From positions 1-23,433 of the forward strand of contig SXOW01000525.1 of NCBI GenBank assembly GCA_005778315.1: a stretch of DNA of 23,433 nt. Reading direction: 5' to 3'. Position 1 is the first letter of the stretch; each line of letters begins with the position of its first letter. Origin of the DNA: Acidobacteriota bacterium (lineage in GTDB: Bacteria; Acidobacteriota; Vicinamibacteria; Vicinamibacterales; UBA8438). Under the pieces are notes generated by a model, which was not told where the DNA came from, did no database searches, and worked only from the letters and a program-made list of their open reading frames with translations. Position numbers and translations under genes: made by a program. Shown one piece after another: positions 1-7,742 of the stretch.

Positions 1-1
1 G

Positions 2-586
2 GACCAGTTGCTCGAAGACCGGGCGCTGAAGGACCAGTTCTTCCGCGAGGCCGGAGACTCACCGATCCCAGTCGAACGCCGGGGCGCGCTGCTCCCGATC
101 AACTACTACCCTCCGGACCCGACCTACCGCGTCCCGGCCGCACTCGAGGTGTCACCCGAAGAGGAGATCTTCGAGATACCGTACTCGACCGGCGAGATTT
201 TTCCGATGCAACGAGTCGGGGTGCTCAAGTTCGCCCTGAACGGCCAACCAATGCAGCTGGCTGCGCTCGCGGAAGCTCCGGTACGCTCCGTCGAGGCGTT
301 GTTCATCATGTTCAAGGATGACACCAACGACACCGAGACCTACGGCGGTGGGCGATACATCGAACTCCCCCGCACCGCCACGGGTCACTACGAGCTGGAC
401 TTCAACCGCGCCTTCAACCCGAACTGCTACTACGACGAGTCCTGGGAATGCCCGGTGCCGCCTCGGGAAAACTGGCTTCCGGTTCCCATCCCGGCCGGGG
501 AGCAGCTTGCGCCAGGGTTCTTGACGTCGTACGACTCGCCGTCACTGACGGACAGTGTCACGGCGGCGACGTCGAGCCAGCCCTAA
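2..586 (+). CDS. DUF1684 family protein, 5' truncated by the window edge
   Basis: The reading frame is open from base 2, so the true start probably lies upstream; the first in-window start-like codon is a TTG at 8. The visible ~194 residues show the DUF1684 hallmarks: a lead segment of charged residues followed by NYYPPDPTYRV, a central GGGRYIELP strand, then LDFNRAFNPNCYYDESWECP and PPRENWLPVPIPAGE near the C-terminus. The family is a small beta-rich protein of unknown biochemical activity, common in Bacteroidota, Acidobacteriota and Actinobacteriota. The stop is six bases before the GTG of the HAD phosphatase gene, so the two are probably co-transcribed. The C-terminal tail (about 25 residues after PAGE) is Ser/Thr rich and looks unstructured. 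Family assignment is firm; function is unknown. Confidence 0.8.
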   Translation, partial: DQLLEDRALKDQFFREAGDSPIPVERRGALLPINYYPPDPTYRVPAALEVSPEEEIFEIPYSTGEIFPMQRVGVLKFALNGQPMQLAALAEAPVRSVEALFIMFKDDTNDTETYGGGRYIELPRTATGHYELDFNRAFNPNCYYDESWECPVPPRENWLPVPIPAGEQLAPGFLTSYDSPSLTDSVTAATSSQP

Positions 587-592
587 CCGCTC

Positions 593-1285
593 GTGGCCCT
601 GTCAGGCGTCATCTTCGATTTCGACGGCGTGCTCGCTGACAGCGAACCGCTCCATCTGCGCGCCTTCCAGCAGGCGCTCGCACCACGGCGCATCACACTT
701 GAATCCGCGGAGTACTACGAGCGATACCTGGGATTCGATGACGCGGGCGTGTTCCGCGCCCTCGCCGACGACGGGGGCTGGGCGTTAACCGAGGCCGCGC
801 TGGCTGAGCTGATCGCCATGAAGGGGGAGTACTTCGAGGCGCTCGCGCATCAGGGCGGGGCGTTGTTTCCGGGCGCCGCCGACGCGGTCCGCCGCATCGC
901 GGACGAGGTGCCGATCGCAATCGCGTCTGGCGCGCTCCGGAGTGAAATCGAGATGCTGCTCTCGGCTGCGGATCTGCGCCACTACTTTGCGGACATCGTG
1001 GCCTCGGGCGACACCCCGCGCTCGAAACCAGCTCCAGACCCGTATGCGAAGGCGGTTGATCTCTTGCGCGGGTCGACCAGCGCGGCCGGCCTCGACCCGA
1101 ACGGATGCTTCGTGGCAATCGAGGACTCCAACTGGGGCATCGAGTCCGCTCGCGCCGCGGGACTTCGCTGTATCGGGATCGCGCACACCTACCCGGCCGA
1201 CATGCTGCATGGCGCCGACACCGTCCTGCCGTCCATAGACTGCCTCGACATCGACGCGGCTCGGATTGTGTGCCAGCGCTCATGA
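593..1285 (+). CDS. HAD-IA family phosphatase / beta-phosphoglucomutase-like hydrolase
   Basis: A 230-residue HAD superfamily protein, a normal length for subfamily IA with a helical cap. Motif I is DFDGVLADSEP (nucleophile Asp9, acid/base Asp11), motif II the Ser in IAIASGALRSE (about 104-114), motif III the Lys in PRSKPAPDPY, and motif IV the acidic pair in AIEDSNWGIESARAAG, so the complete Mg-dependent phosphoryl-transfer site is present. Start is the GTG at 593, because no earlier in-frame start precedes the IFDFDG strand sensibly. Substrate is probably a small sugar phosphate or nucleotide, as in the PGMB/YcjU/GPH groups, but the cap residues do not let me choose. Its stop overlaps the next gene (ATGA at 1282-1285), indicating translational coupling with the SirB1-like protein. 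Confidence 0.88.
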   Translation: MALSGVIFDFDGVLADSEPLHLRAFQQALAPRRITLESAEYYERYLGFDDAGVFRALADDGGWALTEAALAELIAMKGEYFEALAHQGGALFPGAADAVRRIADEVPIAIASGALRSEIEMLLSAADLRHYFADIVASGDTPRSKPAPDPYAKAVDLLRGSTSAAGLDPNGCFVAIEDSNWGIESARAAGLRCIGIAHTYPADMLHGADTVLPSIDCLDIDAARIVCQRS

Positions 1286-2154
1286 GCACCGCCAACCTGC
1301 TCGCGACCCGCCTGGTGGACAGATTCAGGGAGGCCGCGACAAGTCCGGACCCCGATCTGGCGACCCCGGCCCTGCTCATTGCCCAGGTTGGCTATCCGCG
1401 CTTGGACCTCGCTACCTACCTGAATGTTCTGAGCGACATGGGGACGGCCGCTGCCTCGCAGCTGTTTGCACGGGCTGGGCCCATCGACGCTCTGAATCAC
1501 TATCTCTTTACTCATCAGGGCTTCACCGGAAACACGACGCACTACGAGGACCCGAGAAACAGCTTCCTGAACCAGGTACTGGAACGTCGTACCGGGATTC
1601 CGATCACGCTGGCGGTGGTCTACATCGAGGTCGCGCGGCGGGCCGGCGTCCGAGTCGACGGGGTCAACTTCCCGGCACACTTCCTCCTGCGGTTCCCGTT
1701 CGGACCGGAAGAGGACCATGGCGGGGCGGTGTTCGTCGACCCGTTCAATCGGGGCGCGGTCATGTCAGAGACGGATTGCCGGACTCTGCTGAGACAGCAC
1801 GCTGGTCAGGCCGTCTCGTTCGAACCCGGGATGCTGGCGCCGGCGACAAAACTGCAGATCTTGGTCCGTATGCTCTCGAATCTGAAGCGCATCTACGTGG
1901 GCATGCGTTCGTTCCAGACGGGTCTCGCCTTGACCGAATTGCTCCTCGCCATCGAGCCATCGGCGTTGGCCGAACTGCGCGATCGCGGCCTCCTGGCCTA
2001 TCACCTCAGCGATTTCACCACTGCGCTGCGAAGCCTCGAGGCCTATCTCAGGTTTGCCTCGCGGGGGGAGGGGGCCGCGTCCGAGGAGGACGACCGCGCA
2101 GAGATCTGGAAACACGTCAAGGCGCTTCGTCGCCGGGTCGCAAGCCTGAACTGA
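1282..2154 (+). CDS. SirB1-family protein (transglutaminase-like core plus TPR-like C-terminus)
   Basis: 290 residues starting at the ATG that overlaps the HAD stop codon. The N-terminal two thirds carry the SirB1/transglutaminase-like_2 signature: LNHYLFTHQGFTGNTTHYEDP, then NSFLNQVLERRTGIPITLA and VVYIEVARRAGVRVDGVNFP followed by AHFLLRF. The C-terminal part (about 200-280) contains helical repeats of the TPR-like type (GLALTELLLAIEPSALAELRDRG, TTALRSLEAYLRFA). The family includes E. coli YchA/SirB1, found next to prmC in Enterobacteria; its biochemical role is not settled, and most members lack a convincing Cys-His-Asp protease triad. A cysteine is absent at the conserved transglutaminase-nucleophile region here, so I would not call it an active transglutaminase or protease. 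Forms an operon with the HAD gene. Confidence 0.85.
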   Translation: MSTANLLATRLVDRFREAATSPDPDLATPALLIAQVGYPRLDLATYLNVLSDMGTAAASQLFARAGPIDALNHYLFTHQGFTGNTTHYEDPRNSFLNQVLERRTGIPITLAVVYIEVARRAGVRVDGVNFPAHFLLRFPFGPEEDHGGAVFVDPFNRGAVMSETDCRTLLRQHAGQAVSFEPGMLAPATKLQILVRMLSNLKRIYVGMRSFQTGLALTELLLAIEPSALAELRDRGLLAYHLSDFTTALRSLEAYLRFASRGEGAASEEDDRAEIWKHVKALRRRVASLN

Positions 2155-2266
2155 CGGACGCAGCGCCAGCCGATCCGGCGATCCACCGCTGCCACACTGA
2201 CGCCCGCACCGTTCCATCAGGGTCGAAGGCGACGCGCAGCCCAGTCACGGTGCGTGGTCCTGCCGA

Positions 2267-2935
2267 CTATCGAGTAACGTCCACCCGATTCCGATACACG
2301 CCCTGCTCATCTGGCTCACTCTCGATCGCCACGAGGACGCCTGCGTCATACACCAGCCGGCGCTCTGGACGACCGTCCCCATTCTGGTCGAACGCCACCG
2401 TCGCAACGCGTCCCGCCTCGCGCGTTTCCCACTTGTCCGCCCCGCCGTCGAAATCCAGGTCTTCCTCCACCCGTACCAGCGCCCCGGCTTCGTAGTGCTC
2501 CCACCGGTCCACCGTGCCATTGGCGAGAGTAGACACTTCGATCCGTGCGACCTCGCCATCGTCGCCTTCGAAGGCCCAGGCGTCGACCACACCGCCACCG
2601 CCTCGCGAGAACCCCACCTTCTCGAGCGTCCGATTCTCTCGGTAGTACTCCCAGCGGTCGACGGTTCCATCCTCGTCCTGGTCGATCTCGGTCCGCAGGG
2701 GGATATTCCCATCCATGTAGCTCCACGTATCGATGACCCCGTTGTCATCCGAATCAAAGGTAATCAGCTGGAGTCGACCGGTCTCCAGGTCATACTCGGC
2801 CTCGATGGTGCGCTCGGCCCGCAGCTGGGCCGGATCGGGCGCGCACGACAGACAGCACACCAGAGAGGCGGCCAGTGCGCGCACCGACCGCGGAGACCCC
2901 AGGCGCCGCGCCATCGTCGACCCGCGTGTGGCCAT
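2267..2935 (-). CDS. Putative lipoprotein with six Asp/Gly/Trp repeats (Ca-binding-like)
   Basis: 222 residues from the ATG at 2935; a second in-frame ATG at 2914 would give a cleaner signal sequence. The N-terminus has arginines, then ALAASLVCCLSCAPDP: a short hydrophobic stretch and cysteines before a non-canonical lipobox, so export with lipid attachment is plausible but not certain. From about residue 60 six repeats follow, each centred on D-x-D-x-[DN]-G-x-x-D-x-W, with the key glycines at 66, 90, 114, 140, 164 and 188. Clear copies are FDSDDNGVIDTW, IDQDEDGTVDRW and FDQNGDGRPERR; copies three and four have lost the acidic residues (SRGGGGVVDAW, STLANGTVDRW). Such DxDxDG loops often bind calcium. 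It begins 13 bases after the sulfurtransferase stop and is probably translated from the same message. Function unknown. Confidence 0.75.
   Translation of the reverse strand: MATRGSTMARRLGSPRSVRALAASLVCCLSCAPDPAQLRAERTIEAEYDLETGRLQLITFDSDDNGVIDTWSYMDGNIPLRTEIDQDEDGTVDRWEYYRENRTLEKVGFSRGGGGVVDAWAFEGDDGEVARIEVSTLANGTVDRWEHYEAGALVRVEEDLDFDGGADKWETREAGRVATVAFDQNGDGRPERRLVYDAGVLVAIESEPDEQGVYRNRVDVTR
2366..2758 (-). repeat. Six degenerate 24-residue (72-nt) coding repeats
   Basis: Inside the lipoprotein gene the DxDxDG-xxD-xW unit recurs with glycine spacings of 24, 24, 26, 24 and 24 residues. The DNA repeats are diverged, so this is an old protein-level repeat and not a recent tandem duplication. 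Confidence 0.75.
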
Positions 2936-2948
2936 TCGTGTCCGAGAT

Positions 2949-3791
2949 CTATTCGGCGGCACGAGGAGACTCGACCGGCAGATCCTCCCGGTCGCCCCAC
3001 TCTTTCCAGGAACCAATGTAGTTCCGGAGTCTGGGATAGCCGATGAGCCTGAGAGCCAGATAGCTGTGCGCTGCGCGGTAACCGCCCTGACAGTAGGTGA
3101 CGACTTCTTTGTCCCGGGTGACGCCCGCCGCACGGTACATCTCTGTGAGCTGCTCCGCCGACTTGAACACCCCTGTGTCGTCCAAATTGCGGGTCCATTC
3201 AATGTGCACCGCTCCCGGCACCGCCCCGCCTCGCTTCGCCCGCACCGAAGAGCCGAGGTATTCCCCTTCGCTCCGCGTGTCGAGCACGGCGACACCCGGT
3301 GTCCCCAGCCGGTCCCGCAGGTCACGCCATGTCGCAAGTCGCTCCGGATCGGCGCCGACGGTCCAGCGGCTGGCCTGCGGCGGCGCGCAATCCAGGCTTG
3401 AGGCATGCCCGGCGCGCTGCCAGGCGCCGAACCCGCCGTCCAGCACGCGAGCCTGCGGGTGACCAAAATACTCGAGAAACCAGAACGCGCGCGCCGCACG
3501 AATCCCGGACTGCTCATCGTAGACCACGACGGGGCGGGTCGGCTCGACGCCCCGCGACGCCAGCAGATGACCGATCATCCATGAAAACGCCGCCAACGGC
3601 GCCGGGTTGGTGTCGATCAAGCTGAGCCCGTATAGATCCAGATGCACGGCGCCCGGGATATGACCGGCCGCGAACTGCTCCGACGGTCTGAGGTCGAGCA
3701 GTACCGGCGCACTCGCGGTACCGATGCTGTCGGCCAGCTCCGCGGCCGAGATCAGGAGGTGGGGATTCTCGTAGCCCTTATCGATGGTCAT
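2949..3791 (-). CDS. Two-domain rhodanese-type sulfurtransferase (thiosulfate or 3-mercaptopyruvate)
   Basis: 280 residues, the usual size of tandem-rhodanese sulfurtransferases. The N-terminal inactive domain has LLDLRPSEQFAAGHIPGAVH and VVVYDEQSGIRAARAFWFL; the C-terminal catalytic domain has VAVLDTRSEGEYLG and a six-residue active loop beginning at Cys234 (CQGGYR) within VVTYCQGGYRAAHSYLAL. Cys234 would carry the persulfide transferred to cyanide, thioredoxin or another thiol. The loop is neither the CRKGVT of bovine rhodanese nor the CGSGVT of 3-mercaptopyruvate sulfurtransferase, so the donor cannot be assigned; the uncharged QGG suits neutral or large acceptors. Cytoplasmic, with no signal peptide. 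It lies 98 bases downstream of the permease and just ahead of the lipoprotein in a same-strand run. Confidence 0.9.
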   Translation of the reverse strand: MTIDKGYENPHLLISAAELADSIGTASAPVLLDLRPSEQFAAGHIPGAVHLDLYGLSLIDTNPAPLAAFSWMIGHLLASRGVEPTRPVVVYDEQSGIRAARAFWFLEYFGHPQARVLDGGFGAWQRAGHASSLDCAPPQASRWTVGADPERLATWRDLRDRLGTPGVAVLDTRSEGEYLGSSVRAKRGGAVPGAVHIEWTRNLDDTGVFKSAEQLTEMYRAAGVTRDKEVVTYCQGGYRAAHSYLALRLIGYPRLRNYIGSWKEWGDREDLPVESPRAAE

Positions 3792-3889
3792 GTCGTGTCA
3801 CGCCGCGAGGCCGTTTCTGCTCGGCCGGCTGCGGCCATTCTCGCACAGGGTGGGCGGCATCGCATGGAACGCAGACGGGGCGCCGCCTG

Positions 3890-5230
3890 CTAGAGCAAGG
3901 CGTATCTGAGGAAGAAAAGCACCGCAAAAACATAGACGAGCGCGTGTGCCTCACCGGACCGGCCGGTCACCACTTTCAACAGCGCGTAGGACATGAACCC
4001 GAACGCGATCCCGTCCGTGATGCTGACGGCCAGCGGCATGATCGTCAGGGTCAGGAAGGCTGGCAGCGCTTCGGTGGGATCATCCCACTCGATCTGTCGT
4101 ACCCCCTTCGCCATCATGGCTCCCACCAAGATCAGCGCGGAAGCGACGGCCGGGTAGAAGGTGACCCCGCCCCCGGCGTCGTAGCCGCCGCCGATCATGC
4201 TCACGAGCGGGGAAAAGAACAGGGACAAGAGAAACAGCCCGGCGACGACGACGGCGGTCAAACCGGTGCGCCCCCCTGCCGATACGCCCGTCGCGCTCTC
4301 GACGTACGCGGTCACGGTGGAGGTCCCAAGCGTAGCGCCGACCACGGTGCCCACCGCGTCCGCGAGCAAGGCGCCCCGTGCTTTCGGCAACATGCCGTCG
4401 CGCATCAGTCCCGCTTGCTCGCCGACCGCGACGAGGGTGCCGACCGAGTCGAACAACGCCAGGAAGAAGAACACGAAGATGACAGAGGCGAACTCCAGAC
4501 GAAGCGCGCCAGACAGATCAAGCTGGCCCAGGGTCGGCAGGATCGAGGGAGGGAGCGAGGCGACACCCTGAAAATGCGTGAGCCCGCTCGCCCATGCCGC
4601 CGCGGTGGCGACCCCGATGCCGACCAGAATCGCGCCCCTCACACCACGCGCCCACAGGACCGATGTCACCACCAACCCCAGTAGCGCGATCAGGACAGGG
4701 GTCGCGCGCAGATCACCGAGGGCCACCAGCGTGCCCGGGGACGCAACGATGACACCTGACCACTGCAGCCCGATGGTGGTGATGAGGAGACCGATGCCGG
4801 TCGCCATCGCGTGCTTCAGTGAGTTGGGAATGGCAACGATGAGTCGCTCTCTGAGTCCGAAGCCGGCCGTGAGGATAAAGAGCAGACCGGCGATGGCCAC
4901 GGCGCCCAGCGCAACTTGCCATGGCACCTCCATCGCGACGACCACCGTAAACGCGAAATAGACGTTGTGGCCCATGGCCGGCGCGACGGCAATGGGGTAG
5001 TTCGCGAGCGCCGCCATGAGCAGTGTGGCCACCGCCGAGGCAAGACACGTGGCGACGAAAACGGCCCCGAGATCGAGACCAATCGAACTCATGAGCGCCG
5101 GCTGCACGAACAGGATGTAGGCGAGCGTGAGGAAGGTTGTTACGCCAGCGAGAACCTCCGTCCGCGGCGTCGTCCCATGCTCGGACAGGTGAAACCAGCG
5201 TTCGAGGGGTCCGGCGACGTTTTTCGTCAT
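3890..5230 (-). CDS. NCS2/AzgA-type purine (adenine/guanine/hypoxanthine) permease
   Basis: 446 residues from the ATG at 5230 (a TTG at 5245 is also in frame, but the ATG is preferred). Very hydrophobic with about 12-14 membrane segments. Family signatures run in order: LSEHGTTPRTEVLAGVTTFL near the N-terminus, ANYPIAVAPAMGHNVYFAF at 76-94, LALFDSVGTLVAVGEQAG, then ATLGTSTVTAYVESATGVSA followed by GGRTGLTAV, and finally DDPTEALPAFLTLTIMPLAV plus ITDGIAFGFMSYALL. This is the AzgA branch of the nucleobase-cation symporters, which imports purine bases with protons. The substrate-region loop reads APAMGHN where most AzgA proteins have APGMGLN, so specificity may differ. It follows the MBL hydrolase by 27 bases and is likely in its operon. 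Confidence 0.92.
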   Translation of the reverse strand: MTKNVAGPLERWFHLSEHGTTPRTEVLAGVTTFLTLAYILFVQPALMSSIGLDLGAVFVATCLASAVATLLMAALANYPIAVAPAMGHNVYFAFTVVVAMEVPWQVALGAVAIAGLLFILTAGFGLRERLIVAIPNSLKHAMATGIGLLITTIGLQWSGVIVASPGTLVALGDLRATPVLIALLGLVVTSVLWARGVRGAILVGIGVATAAAWASGLTHFQGVASLPPSILPTLGQLDLSGALRLEFASVIFVFFFLALFDSVGTLVAVGEQAGLMRDGMLPKARGALLADAVGTVVGATLGTSTVTAYVESATGVSAGGRTGLTAVVVAGLFLLSLFFSPLVSMIGGGYDAGGGVTFYPAVASALILVGAMMAKGVRQIEWDDPTEALPAFLTLTIMPLAVSITDGIAFGFMSYALLKVVTGRSGEAHALVYVFAVLFFLRYALL

Positions 5231-5257
5231 TGTCGCTGGTCGCAATGGCAGGCGCCG

Positions 5258-6049
5258 TTAGACAAGCTCCCAGTCATCCCCACGCTGACACGCCCGTTTT
5301 TCGCCCTGGAGCTTCACGAGATGCGCCAGTACGCTTTCGCGGGCGAGCAGCTGCAGTTCCGCTCTGAGGTTCTGATACAACCGTGCCACGATCGCGTCGG
5401 GACGTCGCGCACCGCTGCGCATCGCGTCGATGATCTGGTCCTCCCGCCGGCGTCGGTGTTCGAGGTAGCCATCGATCACCTCTCGTGGCGCCTCGATCGC
5501 GGGCCCGTGCGCCGGCAGCATCCGCAGCGGGTCCAGATCTCGAATCTTCTGGAGCGACGTGAGGTAGTCGGCCAGGTTGCCCCCCCCGGAACTGGGGATG
5601 ACCACGGAACTACCGAGCACCACCAGATCGGCTGAAAACAACGTCCCACCCGTCTCCTCGTAGAAACACAGATGATCCGGTGCGTGACCTGGAGTATGCA
5701 CCGCACGCAGCGCCCCGTTTCCCGCCGCGACCATGTCGCCATCGGCCAAGGGCTGGCAGATCAGGGCCTGCCGACGGTCACGGTCTGGCCACGGCATCTT
5801 GCGGAAGACCGCCTCCGGCCATCGCGCGGCGATCGGGTCACAACCATCCGCATGATCAGGGTGAGCATGGGTAACCAACACCTGTGCAAGCGCGGCCGAC
5901 CCGAGTGCCCGCGCCAGCCCGGCGAGGTGGGACGCCTTGCCGGTAGCAGCGTCGATCAATGTCGGCGTATCGCCTGGGATCAGATAGGTGTTGTTGCCGG
6001 CACCGGTATACGGCCCAGGATTGTCGCCGGTAACGAGTGTGATATCCAC
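5258..6049 (-). CDS. MBL-fold metallo-hydrolase, LACTB2-like
   Basis: 263 residues from a GTG at 6049. The metallo-beta-lactamase motif THAHPDHADG (60-69) supplies His61, His63, Asp65 and His66; further ligands are HTPGHAPDH and the Asp of LFSADLVV, and MLPAHGP provides the last histidine. The C-terminal helical region (REVIDGYLEHRRRREDQII and a following winged-helix-like segment) matches LACTB2-like proteins, whose characterised members are single-strand endoribonucleases, while many bacterial relatives are uncharacterised thioester or phosphodiester hydrolases. The substrate here is therefore open. First gene of a probable four-gene minus-strand run; its start is 43 bases from the divergent ThyX-like gene, so both promoters lie within that gap or overlap the coding ends. 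Confidence 0.88.
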   Translation of the reverse strand: MDITLVTGDNPGPYTGAGNNTYLIPGDTPTLIDAATGKASHLAGLARALGSAALAQVLVTHAHPDHADGCDPIAARWPEAVFRKMPWPDRDRRQALICQPLADGDMVAAGNGALRAVHTPGHAPDHLCFYEETGGTLFSADLVVLGSSVVIPSSGGGNLADYLTSLQKIRDLDPLRMLPAHGPAIEAPREVIDGYLEHRRRREDQIIDAMRSGARRPDAIVARLYQNLRAELQLLARESVLAHLVKLQGEKRACQRGDDWELV

Positions 6050-6092
6050 AGGAAGCCAAGCGGGGGGTGTCTTTAACGAAGCGGCGAAAACG

Positions 6093-7706
6093 ATGACAAT
6101 TATACGCGTGCCTGATTTCCCGGAAGAGTCGTTCTCAGCCGATGAGCGTCGTGCGCTGACGCCCTACTTCACCAACGTCGACCGACCCGTCTTCGCGCTT
6201 CGCAACCTCCCCGAGGTGGTCAAAGGCGCGTTGTTCGCCAGATACTCGCGCTCGGCGAAGTCGATGCGCCGCTTGTTTCTCGACGAATTTCTAGCCGCTG
6301 GGAGCATCGACACGAACCAGGTCGAGGTCGATACGGGCCGGGCTGATCGGCTCTACGGGCGCATGTTCGACGAGTACGGCGACGATTCGGTCGCGCAACT
6401 CGGTGGTGCCCACATCGCCTGCGAGGGGGTCTCCAATGTCTTGACGAAGATCCTGGAACGTGGACGCCTGATGGCCTATCTGGAGCAATCGACGCGGTAT
6501 GTCCCGTACACCGACAGACCCGACGGACAGTGGAAGTACTTGACCCCACACGAGTTACAAGACAGCCCACTGCACGCCACCTACCGCTGGACTCTCGACG
6601 ACGCCTTCGACACCTACAGCCGCTGGATCGAACCGGCGCAGGCGTACTACCGGGCGCAGCACCCCAAGGCGGCGAGCGATTCGGATGGCGTGTATCGCGC
6701 CGCGATCAGGGCCAAAGCGCTGGACACGCTCCGAGGCCTTCTGCCAGCCGCCACCCGCTCGAACGTCGGGATCTTCGGCACCGGGCAAGCGTTCGAGCAG
6801 CTGCTGCTTCGCCTGCGTGCACACCCCCTCGCCGAGGCGCGCGACTGCGCGGACCTGATGCTCCCCCAGCTCCGGTGCATCATTCCGGCGTTTCTCACGC
6901 GAGTGGACCGAGAGGACCGCGGGGTTCGATGGAGCCGGTATCTGAGCGAGACGCGGAACCACACCCGCGTCGCTGCCGACCGCCTGCTTGGGCACCTCGA
7001 CACCACCGCGAGTCCGGAAGTCGCGCTCACCGACTTCGACCCGGAAGGCGAGGTGAAGGTGGTCGCGGCCGCGTTGTACGAGTCCTCCCGCCTACCTGAA
7101 CGTCAGCTGTTGGAGGTTGCTCGACGGATGGGTCCGGACGACCGAGCCACCGTGCTGCGCGCCTACGTTGGCGAGCGGGCAAACCGACGTCATCGGCCTG
7201 GCCGCGCGTTCGAGCGAACGACGTACTCGTTCGAGATGCTGTCGGACTATGGCGCATTCCGCGACCTGCAGCGTCACCGCCTGTTGACGATCGACTGGCA
7301 GGAGCTGACAGCAGAGCACGGCTACACTCAACCGGCGGCGATCGACGAGATCGGAGCCGGGGAAGATTGGCGACGCGTCATGGAGCGAACTGCCGAGTTG
7401 TACCAGGCATTACGCACAGAATCATCCACACTGGCGCAGTACGTAGTCCCGATGGCCTACCGTATCCGATACCGCATGCACATGAATGCACGCGAAGCGA
7501 TGCATGTCATCGAACTGCGATCGGCGCCCCAGGGACACCCTGCCTATCGTCGAGTCTGCCAACGCATGCACCGCCTCATCCACGAGGAGGCAGGCCATCA
7601 CGCCATCGCGGCGGCCATGAAGTTTGCGGACCACAGTGAAGTGGCCCTGGAACGGCTCGGTGCTGAAAGGCGCTCGGAGGAACGCCGAGAGGCGCGCCCG
7701 AGCTGA
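6093..7706 (+). CDS. Two-domain ThyX-like protein (tandem flavin-dependent thymidylate synthase fold)
   Basis: 537 residues, about twice a normal ThyX (210-250). Start chosen at the ATG at 6093 because upstream codons overlap the divergent gene's start. Each half resembles ThyX. First half: GDDSVAQLGGAHIACEGVSN, then RGRLMAYLEQSTRY at 123-136, which aligns base for base with the ThyX motif RHRxxSxNExSxRY, then LLPAATRSNVGIFGTG and a helix ending EARDCADLMLPQ. Second half: RHRLLTIDWQ at 394-403, YVVPMAYRIRYRMHMNAREA and MHVIELRSAPQGHPAYRRVC near the C-terminus. Neither half holds the complete motif: the first keeps E, S, R and Y, the second keeps RHR. Real ThyX makes dTMP from dUMP using FAD and methylenetetrahydrofolate; activity here is doubtful. 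Databases are likely to label it FAD-dependent thymidylate synthase. Confidence 0.82.
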   Translation: MTIIRVPDFPEESFSADERRALTPYFTNVDRPVFALRNLPEVVKGALFARYSRSAKSMRRLFLDEFLAAGSIDTNQVEVDTGRADRLYGRMFDEYGDDSVAQLGGAHIACEGVSNVLTKILERGRLMAYLEQSTRYVPYTDRPDGQWKYLTPHELQDSPLHATYRWTLDDAFDTYSRWIEPAQAYYRAQHPKAASDSDGVYRAAIRAKALDTLRGLLPAATRSNVGIFGTGQAFEQLLLRLRAHPLAEARDCADLMLPQLRCIIPAFLTRVDREDRGVRWSRYLSETRNHTRVAADRLLGHLDTTASPEVALTDFDPEGEVKVVAAALYESSRLPERQLLEVARRMGPDDRATVLRAYVGERANRRHRPGRAFERTTYSFEMLSDYGAFRDLQRHRLLTIDWQELTAEHGYTQPAAIDEIGAGEDWRRVMERTAELYQALRTESSTLAQYVVPMAYRIRYRMHMNAREAMHVIELRSAPQGHPAYRRVCQRMHRLIHEEAGHHAIAAAMKFADHSEVALERLGAERRSEERREARPS

Positions 7707-7730
7707 GGGAGCGTGACGGACGGGCCGCAA

Positions 7731-7740
7731 GGGGGGGGGG
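7731..7740. repeat. Ten-G homopolymer
   Basis: A run of ten guanines in the 36-base gap between the convergent stops of the ThyX-like gene and def. It is outside both coding regions. Such tracts slip readily and are also frequent assembly errors. Confidence 0.9.
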
Positions 7741-7742
7741 CG

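Noticed and set aside
2155..2266. Terminator or small gene between the SirB1-like gene and the lipoprotein.
   Set aside because: Only a 7-bp inverted repeat (CGCACCG at 2205-2211, CGGTGCG at 2248-2254) with a 36-base loop; too weak to call.
1266..2495. 409-residue plus-strand frame over the SirB1-like gene.
   Set aside because: Out-of-frame shadow with Arg/Pro/Gly-rich composition; the 1282-2154 frame carries the family motifs.
2267..3517. A 416-residue minus-strand frame that contains the lipoprotein.
   Set aside because: The first ~190 codons run antisense-frame through the sulfurtransferase gene; only the part from 2935 has a signal sequence and repeats.
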